From positions 6,825,501 to 6,889,500 of the forward strand of contig NZ_CP108356.1 in assembly GCF_036237315.1 (NCBI RefSeq): a stretch of DNA of 64,000 bases. Reading direction: 5' to 3'. This stretch comes from Streptomyces sp. NBC_01351 (lineage in GTDB: Bacteria; Actinomycetota; Actinomycetes; Streptomycetales; Streptomycetaceae). Below the pieces are notes generated by a model. That model was not told the DNA's origin. It did no database searches and worked only from the letters and a program-made list of their open reading frames with translations. The number at the start of each line of letters is the position of its first letter. Within the stretch, counting starts at the first letter, position 1. Shown here in pieces: positions 1 through 8,414 of the stretch. Position numbers and translations under genes: made by a program.

Positions 1-2
1 TC

Positions 3-95
3 GCGGACGCCTTCGCGTGGGGCATCGCCGAGCACCCGGAGGACTGGCACATGCTGCAACGGCTGTGGCTGGACGATTTGGAGGAGCGCCCGTAG
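3..95 (+). CDS. patA: Phosphatidylinositol mannoside acyltransferase, C-terminal tail (partial)
   Basis: An open frame enters from the left edge and ends in TAG at 93-95, giving about 30 residues that include the stretch DWHMLQRLWLDDLEE. This resembles the C-terminus of the HtrB/LpxL-like acyltransferase that acylates phosphatidylinositol mannosides in actinobacteria, usually encoded just upstream of pimA. The TAG shares its last base with the GTG start of the next gene, which implies translational coupling. The call rests on the short tail plus neighbour context, so it is tentative; the catalytic HX4D region is outside the window. Confidence 0.6.
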   Translation, partial: ADAFAWGIAEHPEDWHMLQRLWLDDLEERP

Positions 96-1270
96 TGAAG
101 ATCGGCATCGTGTGCCCGTACTCGTGGGACGTGCCGGGCGGCGTCCAGTTCCACATCCGGGACCTGGCGGAGCACCTGATCCACCTCGGCCACGAGGTGT
201 CGGTCCTGGCCCCGGCCGACGACGAGACGCCCCTGCCGCCGTACGTGATCTCCGCAGGCCGGGCCGTCCCCGTCCCCTACAACGGCTCCGTCGCCCGCCT
301 CAACTTCGGCTTCCTCTCCGCGGCCCGGGTCCGCCGCTGGCTGCACGACGGCACCTTCGACGTGATCCACATCCACGAGCCGGCCTCGCCCTCGCTGGGG
401 CTGCTGTCCTGCTGGGCGGCGCAGGGTCCGATCGTGGCCACCTTCCACACCTCGAACCCGCGCTCGCGGGCGATGATCGCGGCGTACCCGATCCTCCAGC
501 CGGCGCTGGAGAAGATCAGCGCGCGGATCGCGGTGAGCGAGTACGCGCGCCGCACCCTGGTCGAGCACCTGGGCGGGGACGCCGTCGTCATCCCGAACGG
601 CGTCGACGTCGACTTCTTCGCCAAGGCCGAGCCGAACCCCGACTGGTCCGGCCAGACCCTCGGCTTCATCGGCCGCATCGACGAACCGCGCAAGGGCCTG
701 CCCGTCCTGATGGCGGCCTTCCCGAAGATCGTGGAAGCCTGCCCGGACGTCCGCCTCCTCGTGGCGGGCCGCGGCGACGAGGAGGAAGCGGTGGCGGCCC
801 TCCCCGCCGACCTCCGCTCCCGCGTGGAATTCCTCGGCATGGTCTCGGACGAGGACAAGGCGCGGCTGCTGCGCAGCGTCGACGTGTACGTCGCCCCGAA
901 CACGGGCGGCGAGAGCTTCGGCATCATCCTCGTCGAGGCGCTGTCGGCGGGCGCCGCGGTCCTGGCCTCCGACCTGGACGCCTTCGCCCAGGTCCTGGAC
1001 CAGGGCGGCGCGGGCGACCTCTTCGCCAACGAGAACGCCGACGCCCTCGCGGCCGGCGCCATCGCCCTCCTCCGCGACCCGGCCCGCCGTGCGGAACTCG
1101 GCACCCGCGGCTCGGCCCACGTGCGCCGCTTCGACTGGTCCACGGTCGCGGCGGACATCCTGGCGGTCTACGAAACGGTCACGGACGGCGCGGCGGCGGT
1201 GGCCACCGACGAGCGGGTGCCGCTCCGCACCCGGCTGGGCCTGGGCTTCTCGCGGGACGCGTCCTCCTGA
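95..1270 (+). CDS. pimA: Phosphatidyl-myo-inositol mannosyltransferase (GT4 family)
   Basis: GT-B glycosyltransferase of 391 residues that transfers mannose from GDP-mannose to phosphatidylinositol on the cytoplasmic face of the membrane, the first step of PIM synthesis. The N-terminal half starts with KIGIVCPYSWDVPGGVQFH, the usual acceptor-side motif. The C-terminal half carries the GT4 EX7E motif at Glu273 and Glu281 in GGESFGIILVEAL. The start is the GTG at 95 rather than an upstream in-frame ATG: it overlaps the stop of the acyltransferase gene and gives the family N-terminus. The last ~20 residues are a variable tail. The pairing with the upstream acyltransferase supports PimA rather than another GT4 enzyme. 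Confidence 0.9.
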   Translation: MKIGIVCPYSWDVPGGVQFHIRDLAEHLIHLGHEVSVLAPADDETPLPPYVISAGRAVPVPYNGSVARLNFGFLSAARVRRWLHDGTFDVIHIHEPASPSLGLLSCWAAQGPIVATFHTSNPRSRAMIAAYPILQPALEKISARIAVSEYARRTLVEHLGGDAVVIPNGVDVDFFAKAEPNPDWSGQTLGFIGRIDEPRKGLPVLMAAFPKIVEACPDVRLLVAGRGDEEEAVAALPADLRSRVEFLGMVSDEDKARLLRSVDVYVAPNTGGESFGIILVEALSAGAAVLASDLDAFAQVLDQGGAGDLFANENADALAAGAIALLRDPARRAELGTRGSAHVRRFDWSTVAADILAVYETVTDGAAAVATDERVPLRTRLGLGFSRDASS

Positions 1271-1287
1271 GGCCCGGCGCCGGCCGG

Positions 1288-1869
1288 TCAGCGCCTGTCG
1301 TTGAACACCTGTTCCCTACTGCCGTCGGAGGCGATGGTCGCCTCCACGACCCGGCCTTCCCGGGTGGTCATCCGGATTCGGTCCGGGGCCGTCCACCGGG
1401 CGTCGACCAGCTCGTTGGTCTGGGAGTCGCCATTGAAGGACGTGACGAACCAGCGGCGCTCCGCGAGCCCCTCGCCCTGTTGGACGTACACGATCCAGAG
1501 CGGGTCGATTCCGGCCGAGCCCCGTACCACGACCATCCGGCGGTCGTCGCGGCCGGGCGCGTGGGCACGATGGGTCTCCGGGGCGTCGTACGGTTGTGCG
1601 AGCGAGAGCAGGAGCGGGAGTCCCAGGACGGCCAGCGTGACGAACGCCGAAACCCGCAGGAGGAGCGTGCGCAAGCCGAGTAGGGCGGCGCCGCTCAGAG
1701 CGACCAGGGCGAGCTGGGTGCACGTGACGGTGTACTGGCGCGCCCGGACCCACAGGAGCCGGTAGCCGTCCGGTTCCGCGCTCAGCGGCACCAGCGCTGC
1801 CGCCAGGAAGACACCAGCCGCCAGGACCAGCAGCACGGCCGCAGGCCCGCGTAAGCGTGTCAACGTCAA
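1288..1869 (-). CDS. Hypothetical membrane protein
   Basis: A 193-residue protein of unknown function, convergent with pimA (17 bases between stops). It has about three hydrophobic segments (residues ~9-29, ~45-65 and ~70-92), then a soluble, presumably extracytoplasmic half of ~100 residues with no cysteines. I do not recognise a family. The start is TTG at 1867-1869, preceded on the minus strand by a G-rich run (GGGGGGAAAG) at good spacing. Codon 6 is TTA (bases 1852-1854), the codon read by the developmental bldA tRNA in Streptomyces. A GTG at residue 12 would avoid the TTA codon but has no visible ribosome binding site. Confidence 0.65.
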   Translation of the reverse strand: MTLTRLRGPAAVLLVLAAGVFLAAALVPLSAEPDGYRLLWVRARQYTVTCTQLALVALSGAALLGLRTLLLRVSAFVTLAVLGLPLLLSLAQPYDAPETHRAHAPGRDDRRMVVVRGSAGIDPLWIVYVQQGEGLAERRWFVTSFNGDSQTNELVDARWTAPDRIRMTTREGRVVEATIASDGSREQVFNDRR

Positions 1870-1973
1870 CTTTCCCCCCGGAACGGTCGGTTGGCGAGCC
1901 TACGCGGAGCGCTGCGCTCGGTACAGGGCCGGCCGGAGCGGGCCTCCCGCCCGGGAGGGTAGGGTCGCGCAGC

Positions 1974-2516
1974 GTGATCGAAACCCTTGTCTGGATTGCC
2001 CTCGCTCTCGGAGTGGTCGGGGTCTACCTCAGTTGGACCGCAGGACGGCTCGACCGGCTGCACTCGCGGATGGACGCCGCGCGGGCCGCGCTCGACGCGC
2101 AGCTCGTGCGGCGGGCTTCCGTGGTGGTGGAGGTGGCCACCTCCGGGGTCCTGGACCCCGCTTCCTCCCTCGTGCTGTACGAGGCCGCGCACGCGGCGCG
2201 GCAGGCCGAGGAGGAGCAGCGGGAGGTCGCCGAGAGCGAGCTCAGCCAGGCCCTGCGGGCAGTGTTCGCGGACGCCGCGCAGGTCGACGTGCTGAAGGCG
2301 GCCCCGGGAGGGGTGGAGGCCACCGAGGAACTGGCGGCGGCCGTGCGGCGGGTGCCCATGGCGCGCCGGTTCCACAACGACGCCGTACGGGCCGCACGCG
2401 CCCTGCGCCGGCACCGCAAGGTGCGCTGGTTCCGGCTGGCCGGGCACGCGCCCTTCCCGCTCGCGTTCGAGATGGACGACGAGCCGCCGGTGGATCTTGC
2501 CGAGCGGCCGGCGTAG
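1974..2516 (+). CDS. Conserved membrane-anchored protein (LemA-like layout)
   Basis: A 180-residue protein with one N-terminal membrane helix (VIETLVWIALALGVVGVYLS, residues 1-20), then a long, mostly helical, charged region with heptad-like spacing. The layout (one N-terminal helix, then 'RLHSRMDAARAALDAQLVRRA') resembles LemA-type proteins, but I cannot confirm the family. The GTG at 1974 is chosen because the hydrophobic segment begins there; the open frame continues upstream to 1857 but that part reads as non-coding. It lies ~105 bases downstream of a divergent membrane-protein gene and ~160 bases before pdxS. Confidence 0.8.
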   Translation: MIETLVWIALALGVVGVYLSWTAGRLDRLHSRMDAARAALDAQLVRRASVVVEVATSGVLDPASSLVLYEAAHAARQAEEEQREVAESELSQALRAVFADAAQVDVLKAAPGGVEATEELAAAVRRVPMARRFHNDAVRAARALRRHRKVRWFRLAGHAPFPLAFEMDDEPPVDLAERPA

Positions 2517-2545
2517 GGGTGACTCAGCGGCGCGACAGGCCGCAA

Positions 2546-2609
2546 TGGACCGCGATGGACCAGTCGAGGAGCCACCTGCTCCATATTGGCCCTTGCAGTG
2601 GACTGGTCC
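2546..2609 (+). promoter_or_regulatory. Repeated TGGAC/GGTCC sites upstream of pdxS (candidate PdxR operator)
   Basis: The 157-base gap before pdxS holds TGGAC at 2546-2550, 2556-2560 and 2599-2603. The outer copies form an inverted pair: GGACCAGTC at 2557-2565 and GACTGGTCC at 2601-2609. MocR/GntR-type PdxR regulators control pdxST in many actinobacteria and bind repeated sites in its promoter. The match to a PdxR motif is inference; only the repeats are directly visible. Confidence 0.4.
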
Positions 2610-2673
2610 GGCGGGGTTTCCTCTGCCAGTAGTACCCGTCCCTTTTCGAGTTCCCTTCGAGTGAGGTCAATCC

Positions 2674-3591
2674 GTGAGCACGCTTCCCACCACCCCCCAG
2701 TCCGCTGAGTCGGCCATCGGCACCTCGCGCGTCAAGCGCGGCATGGCCGAGCAGCTCAAGGGCGGCGTGATCATGGACGTGGTCAACGCCGAGCAGGCGA
2801 AGATCGCCGAGGACGCGGGCGCCGTGGCCGTCATGGCCCTGGAGCGGGTCCCCGCCGACATCCGCAAGGACGGCGGCGTCGCGCGCATGTCGGACCCGAA
2901 CATGATCGAAGAGATCATCGAGGCCGTCTCGATCCCCGTCATGGCCAAGTCCCGCATCGGCCACTTCGTCGAGGCCCAGGTCCTGCAGTCCCTCGGCGTC
3001 GACTACATCGACGAGTCCGAGGTCCTGACCCCGGCCGACGAGGTCAACCACTCCGACAAGTGGGCGTTCACCACCCCCTTCGTCTGTGGTGCCACCAACC
3101 TGGGCGAGGCCCTGCGCCGCATCGCCGAGGGCGCGGCCATGATCCGCTCGAAGGGTGAGGCCGGCACCGGCAACGTCGTCGAGGCCGTCCGCCACCTGCG
3201 CCAGATCAAGAACGAGATCGCCCGCCTGCGCGGCTACGACAACAACGAGCTGTTCGCCGCCGCCAAGGAGCTGCGCGCCCCGTACGAGCTCGTCAAGGAA
3301 GTTGCCGAGCTCGGCAAGCTCCCGGTCGTGCTGTTCTCCGCCGGTGGCGTCGCCACCCCGGCCGACGCCGCCCTGATGCGCCAGCTCGGTGCCGAGGGCG
3401 TCTTCGTCGGCTCCGGCATCTTCAAGTCGGGCGACCCGGCCAAGCGCGCCGCCGCCATCGTGAAGGCCACCACCTTCTACGACGACCCGAAGATCATCGC
3501 GGACGCCTCCCGCAACCTGGGCGAGGCCATGGTCGGCATCAACTGCGACACGCTGCCCGAGGCCGAGCGCTACGCCAACCGCGGCTGGTAG
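2674..3591 (+). CDS. pdxS: Pyridoxal 5'-phosphate synthase, lyase subunit PdxS
   Basis: A 305-residue (beta/alpha)8-barrel enzyme that makes PLP from ribose 5-phosphate, glyceraldehyde 3-phosphate and ammonia from PdxT. Lys92 (in [10 protein letters not shown]) and Lys160 (in SKGEAGTGN) correspond to the two Schiff-base lysines; their spacing of 68 matches the family (K81 and K149 in B. subtilis). The phosphate-binding GEAGTGN and the C-terminal FVGSGIFKS segment are intact. The GTG start follows a GTGAGG ribosome binding site at good distance. pdxT follows seven bases after the stop, so the two complex subunits are co-transcribed. Confidence 0.98.
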   Translation: MSTLPTTPQSAESAIGTSRVKRGMAEQLKGGVIMDVVNAEQAKIAEDAGAVAVMALERVPADIRKDGGVARMSDPNMIEEIIEAVSIPVMAKSRIGHFVEAQVLQSLGVDYIDESEVLTPADEVNHSDKWAFTTPFVCGATNLGEALRRIAEGAAMIRSKGEAGTGNVVEAVRHLRQIKNEIARLRGYDNNELFAAAKELRAPYELVKEVAELGKLPVVLFSAGGVATPADAALMRQLGAEGVFVGSGIFKSGDPAKRAAAIVKATTFYDDPKIIADASRNLGEAMVGINCDTLPEAERYANRGW

Positions 3592-3598
3592 TACCGAG

Positions 3599-4192
3599 AT
3601 GACGAACACCCCCGTGATCGGTGTCCTGGCACTCCAGGGCGACGTACGGGAGCACCTGATCGGCCTGGCCTCGGCGGACGCCGTGGCCAGGCCGGTCCGG
3701 CGTCCCGAGGAGCTCGCCGAGGTCGACGCCCTGGTGATCCCCGGTGGCGAGTCCACCACCATGTCCAAGCTCGCCGTGCTGTTCGGCATGCTGGAGCCGC
3801 TGCGCGAGCGCGTGGCCGCCGGCATGCCCGTGTACGGCACCTGCGCCGGCATGATCATGCTCGCGGACAAGCTCCTGGACGGCCGCGAGGACCAGGAGAC
3901 CCTGGGCGGCATCGACATGATCGTCCGCCGCAACGCCTTCGGGCGGCAGAACGAGTCCTTCGAGGCGAAGATCGATTTCGCGGGCATCGAGGGCGGCCCC
4001 GTCGAGGGCGTCTTCATCCGTGCCCCCTGGGTCGAGTCCGTCGGCGGCGACGTCGAGGTGCTCGCCACCTACGACGGCCACACGGTCGCCGTGCGCCAGG
4101 GCAACGTCCTGGCGACCTCGTTCCACCCCGAGCTGACCGGGGACGACCGTGTTCACGCGTACTTCGTCGACATGGTGCGCGCGGGGCTGTGA
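3599..4192 (+). CDS. pdxT: Pyridoxal 5'-phosphate synthase, glutaminase subunit PdxT
   Basis: A class I glutamine amidotransferase of 197 residues that releases ammonia from glutamine and channels it to PdxS. The triad is complete: Cys82 in [10 protein letters not shown], and His176 and Glu178 in SFHPELTGD. The PGGEST glutamine-binding loop lies at residues ~46-51. Its length is normal for the family. The position immediately after pdxS fits the 12:12 PdxS-PdxT synthase complex. Confidence 0.98.
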   Translation: MTNTPVIGVLALQGDVREHLIGLASADAVARPVRRPEELAEVDALVIPGGESTTMSKLAVLFGMLEPLRERVAAGMPVYGTCAGMIMLADKLLDGREDQETLGGIDMIVRRNAFGRQNESFEAKIDFAGIEGGPVEGVFIRAPWVESVGGDVEVLATYDGHTVAVRQGNVLATSFHPELTGDDRVHAYFVDMVRAGL

Positions 4193-4249
4193 CGAGCTCC
4201 CGGTAGGATCGGAGACGAACACTGTTGGTTACGCGAAGGAGACAGGCGG

Positions 4250-5002
4250 ATGTCCGGCCACTCTAAATGGGCTACGACGAAGCACAAGAAGGCCGTGATC
4301 GATGCCAAGCGCGGCAAGCTCTTCGCGAAGCTGATCAAGAACATCGAGGTCGCGGCCCGTATGGGCGGTGCCGACATCGACGGCAACCCGACCCTCTTCG
4401 ACGCCGTGCAGAAGGCCAAGAAGAGCTCGGTCCCGAACAAGAACATCGACTCCGCGGTCAAGCGCGGCGGCGGTCTCGAAGCCGGCGGTGCCGACTACGA
4501 GACGATCATGTACGAGGGCTACGGTCCGAACGGTGTCGCGGTGCTCATCGAGTGCCTCACCGACAACCGCAACCGTGCCGCCTCCGACGTCCGCGTCGCC
4601 ATGACCCGCAACGGCGGTTCCATGGCCGACCCGGGCTCGGTCTCGTACCTGTTCAACCGCAAGGGCGTCGTTCTCCTGCCCAAGGGTGAACTCTCCGAGG
4701 ACGACGTGCTGGAGACGGTGCTCGAAGCCGGCGCCGAAGAGGTCAACGACCTCGGCGAGCAGTTCGAGATCATCAGCGAAGCCACCGACATGGTCGCGGT
4801 CCGCACCGCGCTCCAGGAGGCGGGCATCGACTACGACTCGGCCGACTCCAACTTCCTCCCGACCATGCAGGTCGAGCTGGACGAAGAGGGTGCGCGCAAG
4901 ATCTTCAAGCTGATCGACGCGCTGGAGGACAGCGACGACGTCCAGAACGTCTTCGCCAACTTCGACGTCTCGGACGAGGTCATGGAGAAGGTCGACGCCT
5001 AG
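4250..5002 (+). CDS. yebC: YebC/PmpR-family protein (TACO1-like)
   Basis: A 250-residue YebC/TACO1 family protein starting with the family signature [14 protein letters not shown]. Family members were first described as DNA-binding regulators; more recent work ties them to ribosomes and to relief of stalling at proline-rich stretches. An AAGGAG ribosome binding site precedes the ATG. It sits directly upstream of ruvC, an arrangement common in bacteria. A strong hairpin after its stop suggests at least partial transcriptional separation from ruvCAB. Confidence 0.93.
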   Translation: MSGHSKWATTKHKKAVIDAKRGKLFAKLIKNIEVAARMGGADIDGNPTLFDAVQKAKKSSVPNKNIDSAVKRGGGLEAGGADYETIMYEGYGPNGVAVLIECLTDNRNRAASDVRVAMTRNGGSMADPGSVSYLFNRKGVVLLPKGELSEDDVLETVLEAGAEEVNDLGEQFEIISEATDMVAVRTALQEAGIDYDSADSNFLPTMQVELDEEGARKIFKLIDALEDSDDVQNVFANFDVSDEVMEKVDA

Positions 5003-5027
5003 ATCGACTCGATCGTCACGCGTCTTC

Positions 5028-5069
5028 GCGGCGGGCCGACAGGACACACCCTGTCGGCCCGCCGCTTTG
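5028..5069 (+). terminator. Hairpin terminator after yebC
   Basis: Perfect 16-bp stem: GCGGCGGGCCGACAGG at 5028-5043 and its complement at 5050-5065, with a six-base loop, followed by TTTGT. It lies 26 bases after the yebC stop and upstream of ruvC. Confidence 0.85.
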
Positions 5070-5126
5070 TCAGTGGTGCCCGATAGCCTGCACGGACACG
5101 GACAGGCGATCGAAAGTGGGGGTCAG

Positions 5127-5663
5127 GTGCGCGTTCTCGGTGTGGACCCGGGGCTGACGCGGTGTGGAGTCGGCGTCGTCGAGGGTGTCGCCGGCCGTCC
5201 CCTGACCATGCTCGGCGTGGGGGTCGTACGGACGCCCGCCGACGCGGAGTTGGGCCACCGGCTCGTCGCCATCGAGCAGGGCATCGAGGAATGGCTCGAT
5301 GCGCACCGCCCCGAAGTCGTCGCCGTGGAGCGGGTGTTCAGCCAGCACAACGTCTCGACCGTGATGGGCACCGCACAGGCCAGCGCCGTTGCCATGCTCT
5401 GCGCGGCGCGCCGCGGGATACCGGTCGCCCTGCACACCCCCAGCGAGGTCAAGGCCGCCGTCACCGGCAGTGGCCGCGCGGACAAGGCGCAGGTCGGCGC
5501 GATGGTCACCCGGCTGTTGCGACTGTCCGCGCCGCCCAAACCGGCCGACGCCGCGGACGCCCTCGCCCTCGCCATCTGCCACATCTGGCGGGCCCCCGCC
5601 CAGAACCGCCTCCAGCAGGCGGTCGCCCAGCACGCCTCAGGCTCGAAAGGCCGTACCCGATGA
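5127..5663 (+). CDS. ruvC: Crossover junction endodeoxyribonuclease RuvC
   Basis: Resolvase of 178 residues that nicks Holliday junctions as a dimer working with RuvAB. The four catalytic acids are present: Asp7 (VLGVDPG), Glu68 (VAVERVF), Asp141 and Asp144 ([11 protein letters not shown]), nearly the E. coli numbering. The GTG at 5127 is chosen because it gives the canonical [14 protein letters not shown] start and has a GGGGGT sequence just upstream; an open frame extends 20 codons further 5' without family similarity. Its TGA overlaps the ruvA start as ATGA. Confidence 0.96.
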   Translation: MRVLGVDPGLTRCGVGVVEGVAGRPLTMLGVGVVRTPADAELGHRLVAIEQGIEEWLDAHRPEVVAVERVFSQHNVSTVMGTAQASAVAMLCAARRGIPVALHTPSEVKAAVTGSGRADKAQVGAMVTRLLRLSAPPKPADAADALALAICHIWRAPAQNRLQQAVAQHASGSKGRTR

Positions 5664-6292
5664 TCGCCTTCGTCAGCGGCCCCGTCGCCGCGCTCGCCCC
5701 CACCCTGGCCGTGATCGAGGTCGGGGGAGTCGGCATGGCCGTGCAGTGCACGCCGAACACCATCGCCGGCCTGCGGATGGGGGAGCAGGCGAAGCTGGCC
5801 ACCTCCCTGGTCGTACGGGAGGACTCGCTCACGTTGTACGGCTTCGCCGACGACGACGAGCGGCAGGTCTTCGAACTCCTCCAGACCGCGAGCGGGGTCG
5901 GGCCGAGGCTCGCGCAGGCGATGCTCGGAGTGCACAGTCCGGACGCGCTGCGGCTCGCCGTCTCGACGGGGGACGAGAAGTCGCTGATGGCGGTGCCGGG
6001 GATCGGCAAGAAGGGCGCGCAGAAGCTACTGCTGGAGCTCAAGGACAAGCTGGGGGCTCCGCTGGGTGCCAGTGGCCTGGTCGGAGCGCAGCGGGCCGTC
6101 GCGGCCGGTCCAGCCCCGTGGACGGAGCAGCTGGCGGCGGCCCTGATCGGTCTCGGCTATGCGTCGCGCGAGGCCGATGAGGCCGTCTCGGCGGTGACTC
6201 CGCAGGCCGAAGCCGCCATTGCCGCCGGTGGCTCGGCCCCCGTCCCGCAGCTCCTGCGAGCTGCCCTCCAGTCCCTGAACCGAGCCCGCTAG
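5660..6292 (+). CDS. ruvA: Holliday junction branch migration complex subunit RuvA
   Basis: A 210-residue tetrameric junction-binding protein that recruits the RuvB motors. It has the N-terminal OB-fold ([15 protein letters not shown]), the central pair of helix-hairpin-helix motifs ([11 protein letters not shown] at ~76 and [13 protein letters not shown] at ~112) and the C-terminal RuvB-contact domain (residues ~155-205, [16 protein letters not shown]). The start overlaps the ruvC stop (ATGA), implying coupled translation. A 265-base gap containing a large palindromic repeat separates it from ruvB. Confidence 0.96.
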   Translation: MIAFVSGPVAALAPTLAVIEVGGVGMAVQCTPNTIAGLRMGEQAKLATSLVVREDSLTLYGFADDDERQVFELLQTASGVGPRLAQAMLGVHSPDALRLAVSTGDEKSLMAVPGIGKKGAQKLLLELKDKLGAPLGASGLVGAQRAVAAGPAPWTEQLAAALIGLGYASREADEAVSAVTPQAEAAIAAGGSAPVPQLLRAALQSLNRAR

Positions 6293-6295
6293 CGT

Positions 6296-6516
6296 GCGCC
6301 GCCGCTGCCGGGGGCTCCGCCCCCGGACCCTCCCCCAGCTACCGCTGGGGGGACCCCCAGCGCCTCAAACGCCGGCGGGGCTGGATTCGGCCGATGCCCT
6401 TTGCCTGGTGCGGCCGGATTCCTGACAGGGCAATCGCAGCCCTTACGGACATGAACCAGCCTCGCCGGCGTTTGAGGCGCGGGTTCCGGGGCGGAGCCCC
6501 GGCAGCGGCGCCGCGC
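6296..6516. repeat. Modular palindromic intergenic repeat, copy A (longest inverted form)
   Basis: This fills the ruvA-ruvB gap. The left arm has the hairpin CCGGGGGCTCCGCCCCCGG, then a CTCCCCCAG...GGGGGGACCCCCAG module, then GCGCCTCAAACGCCGGCGGG. After a variable centre the right arm repeats these in inverse order: GCCGGCGTTTGAGGCGC, then CCGGGGCGGAGCCCCGG, ending GCAGCGGCGCCGC. The whole is a long-range inverted repeat of ~220 bases. It has no plausible coding content although short frames stay open through it. Confidence 0.9.
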
Positions 6517-6557
6517 ACTGCACACCACCGTACGAAGCAGAAGGCAGACTGAACACC

Positions 6558-7631
6558 GTGAACTGGGACGACGAGAGCACCGCAGACGAGGGCGAGCGAC
6601 TCGTCGCCGCGGCCGCCGACGGGGAGGACACCGCCGTCGAGGCGGCGCTGCGCCCCAAGGACCTCGGGGAGTTCGTGGGGCAGGAGAAGGTCCGCCAGCA
6701 GCTGGACCTCGTCCTCAAGGCGGCCCGCCAGCGCGGAGCCACCGCAGATCACGTCCTGCTCTCCGGCGCGCCCGGCCTCGGCAAGACCACGCTGTCGATG
6801 ATCATCGCGGCCGAGATGGGCGCGCCCATCCGGATCACCTCCGGCCCCGCCATCCAGCACGCCGGCGACCTCGCCGCCATCCTCTCCTCCCTCCAGGAGG
6901 GCGAGGTCCTCTTCCTCGACGAGATCCACCGCATGTCCCGGCCCGCCGAGGAGATGCTGTACATGGCCATGGAGGACTTCCGGGTCGATGTGATCGTGGG
7001 GAAGGGGCCGGGGGCCACCGCGATTCCGCTGGAACTGCCGCCCTTCACCCTCGTCGGTGCGACGACCCGGGCCGGCCTGCTGCCGCCCCCGCTGCGTGAC
7101 CGCTTCGGGTTCACCGGGCACATGGAGTTCTACGCCCCCGAGGAACTGGAGCGCGTCATCCACCGCTCCGCCCGCCTCCTCGATGTGGAGATCGACACGG
7201 CCGGGGCCGCCGAGATCGCCGGGCGCTCCCGGGGCACGCCCCGCATCGCCAACCGGCTCCTGCGCCGGGTCCGCGACTACGCCCAGGTCAGGGCCGACGG
7301 GGTGATCACGCGCGAGGTGTCCCGCACCGCCCTCCAGGTGTACGAGGTCGACGGGCGAGGGCTGGACCGGCTGGACCGGGCCGTCCTGGAGGCGCTGCTC
7401 AAACTGTTCGGCGGCGGACCCGTCGGTCTGTCCACCCTCGCCGTGGCCGTCGGCGAGGAGCGGGAGACCGTGGAGGAGGTGGCCGAGCCCTTCCTCGTAC
7501 GGGAGGGCCTGCTCGCCCGCACCCCCCGCGGGCGGGTCGCGACGCCCGCCGCCTGGGCCCACCTGGGCCTTGTCCCGCCTCAGCACGGCGGGAGTGGATC
7601 AAGCGGACAACAGGGCCTGTTCGGGACCTGA
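6558..7631 (+). CDS. ruvB: Holliday junction branch migration ATPase RuvB
   Basis: A 357-residue AAA+ motor that drives branch migration on RuvA-bound junctions. Walker A is GAPGLGKTT at residues 70-78 and Walker B is LFLDEIH around Asp121-Glu122. Sensor 1 (VGATTRAG) and the arginine-finger region (PLRDRFG) follow, and a C-terminal winged helix begins near residue 270. The GTG start is used. A short glycine/serine tail ([14 protein letters not shown]) ends the protein. Confidence 0.97.
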   Translation: MNWDDESTADEGERLVAAAADGEDTAVEAALRPKDLGEFVGQEKVRQQLDLVLKAARQRGATADHVLLSGAPGLGKTTLSMIIAAEMGAPIRITSGPAIQHAGDLAAILSSLQEGEVLFLDEIHRMSRPAEEMLYMAMEDFRVDVIVGKGPGATAIPLELPPFTLVGATTRAGLLPPPLRDRFGFTGHMEFYAPEELERVIHRSARLLDVEIDTAGAAEIAGRSRGTPRIANRLLRRVRDYAQVRADGVITREVSRTALQVYEVDGRGLDRLDRAVLEALLKLFGGGPVGLSTLAVAVGEERETVEEVAEPFLVREGLLARTPRGRVATPAAWAHLGLVPPQHGGSGSSGQQGLFGT

Positions 7632-7797
7632 TCGGCGCGGAGGTTCGACCCCTCAGGAACTGCGGTGCCATGCTGGGCGTTGTTCCATCGGTGCGGACTC
7701 GCCTAGACTCCGCCGATGCCGACCCTTCGGGTCGGCGTGCCCACCCCCGTAGAAAAGGCCGCCGTCCGCGTGCGGTCGTGCGAAGGATCTCCGTCCC

Positions 7798-8259
7798 GTG
7801 AATCTCGTGACACTCCTCCCGTTCATCGTGCTCATCGGGGCGATGTTCCTGATGACCCGCTCCGCCAAGAAGAAGCAGCAGGCGGCCGCGCAGATGCGCG
7901 ACCACATGACGCCCGGTACCGGGGTCCGCACCATCGGCGGCATGTACGCCACGGTGAAGGAGATCGGCGACGACACCGTCACCCTTGAGGTGGCCCCCGG
8001 TGTCCACGCGATCTACGCGAAGAACGCCATTGGCGCCGTTCTGGAGGACGCGGAGTACAACCGCATCGTCCACGGCATCAGCGACGACCTCTCGACGGAC
8101 TCCCCGGTCGTCCCGGACGACGCTTCCTCCCTCACCGAGGAGCCGGCCGCGGCCGGCACCGAGGACGAGGCCCCGAAGCTCGACCTGGGCAAGAAGGACG
8201 AGCCCAAGAAGGACGAGCCGAAGGACGGCAAGACCGACGGCGAGGCCGACGCGAAGTAG
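7798..8259 (+). CDS. yajC: Preprotein translocase subunit YajC
   Basis: A 153-residue Sec accessory protein with one N-terminal membrane helix (residues ~4-20, LLPFIVLIGAMFLMTRS), then the conserved YajC domain (PGTGVRTIGGMYATVKEIGDDTVTLE). The C-terminal ~50 residues are a highly charged, repeat-containing tail (KKDEPKKDEPKDGKTDGEAD) absent from short YajC proteins and probably disordered in the cytoplasm. Its position before secD and secF supports the assignment. The start is GTG. Confidence 0.95.
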   Translation: MNLVTLLPFIVLIGAMFLMTRSAKKKQQAAAQMRDHMTPGTGVRTIGGMYATVKEIGDDTVTLEVAPGVHAIYAKNAIGAVLEDAEYNRIVHGISDDLSTDSPVVPDDASSLTEEPAAAGTEDEAPKLDLGKKDEPKKDEPKDGKTDGEADAK

Positions 8260-8269
8260 CGCGCGGACG

Positions 8270-8309
8270 GGGACCGCGAGGGCGCCTGACCGGCGGCCGT
8301 CGCGGTCCC
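8270..8309 (+). terminator. Imperfect hairpin between yajC and secD
   Basis: GGGACCGCGA at 8270-8279 pairs with TCGCGGTCCC at 8300-8309 around a 20-base loop. There is no T-run. It could reduce read-through from yajC into secD or shape mRNA decay. The rest of the 155-base gap shows no further structure that I can support. Confidence 0.4.
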
Positions 8310-8414
8310 GGTCAGTGACCCACTTCTGCGGGGGGCAGGGGTCCCCACCACACATTTCGTGGCCGTCCGCGCGCTGACCCGGCGCGGGACGGTTGGACAG
8401 GGAGAAACGACAAG

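Noticed and set aside
6289..6528. Short frames through the palindromic repeat copies (also near 21257-21520, 37267-37467 and 57435-57867)
   Set aside because: They follow the repeat arms, encode Pro/Arg/Gly-rich strings such as LRPGPRASNAG in several copies, and arise from the repeats rather than from genes.
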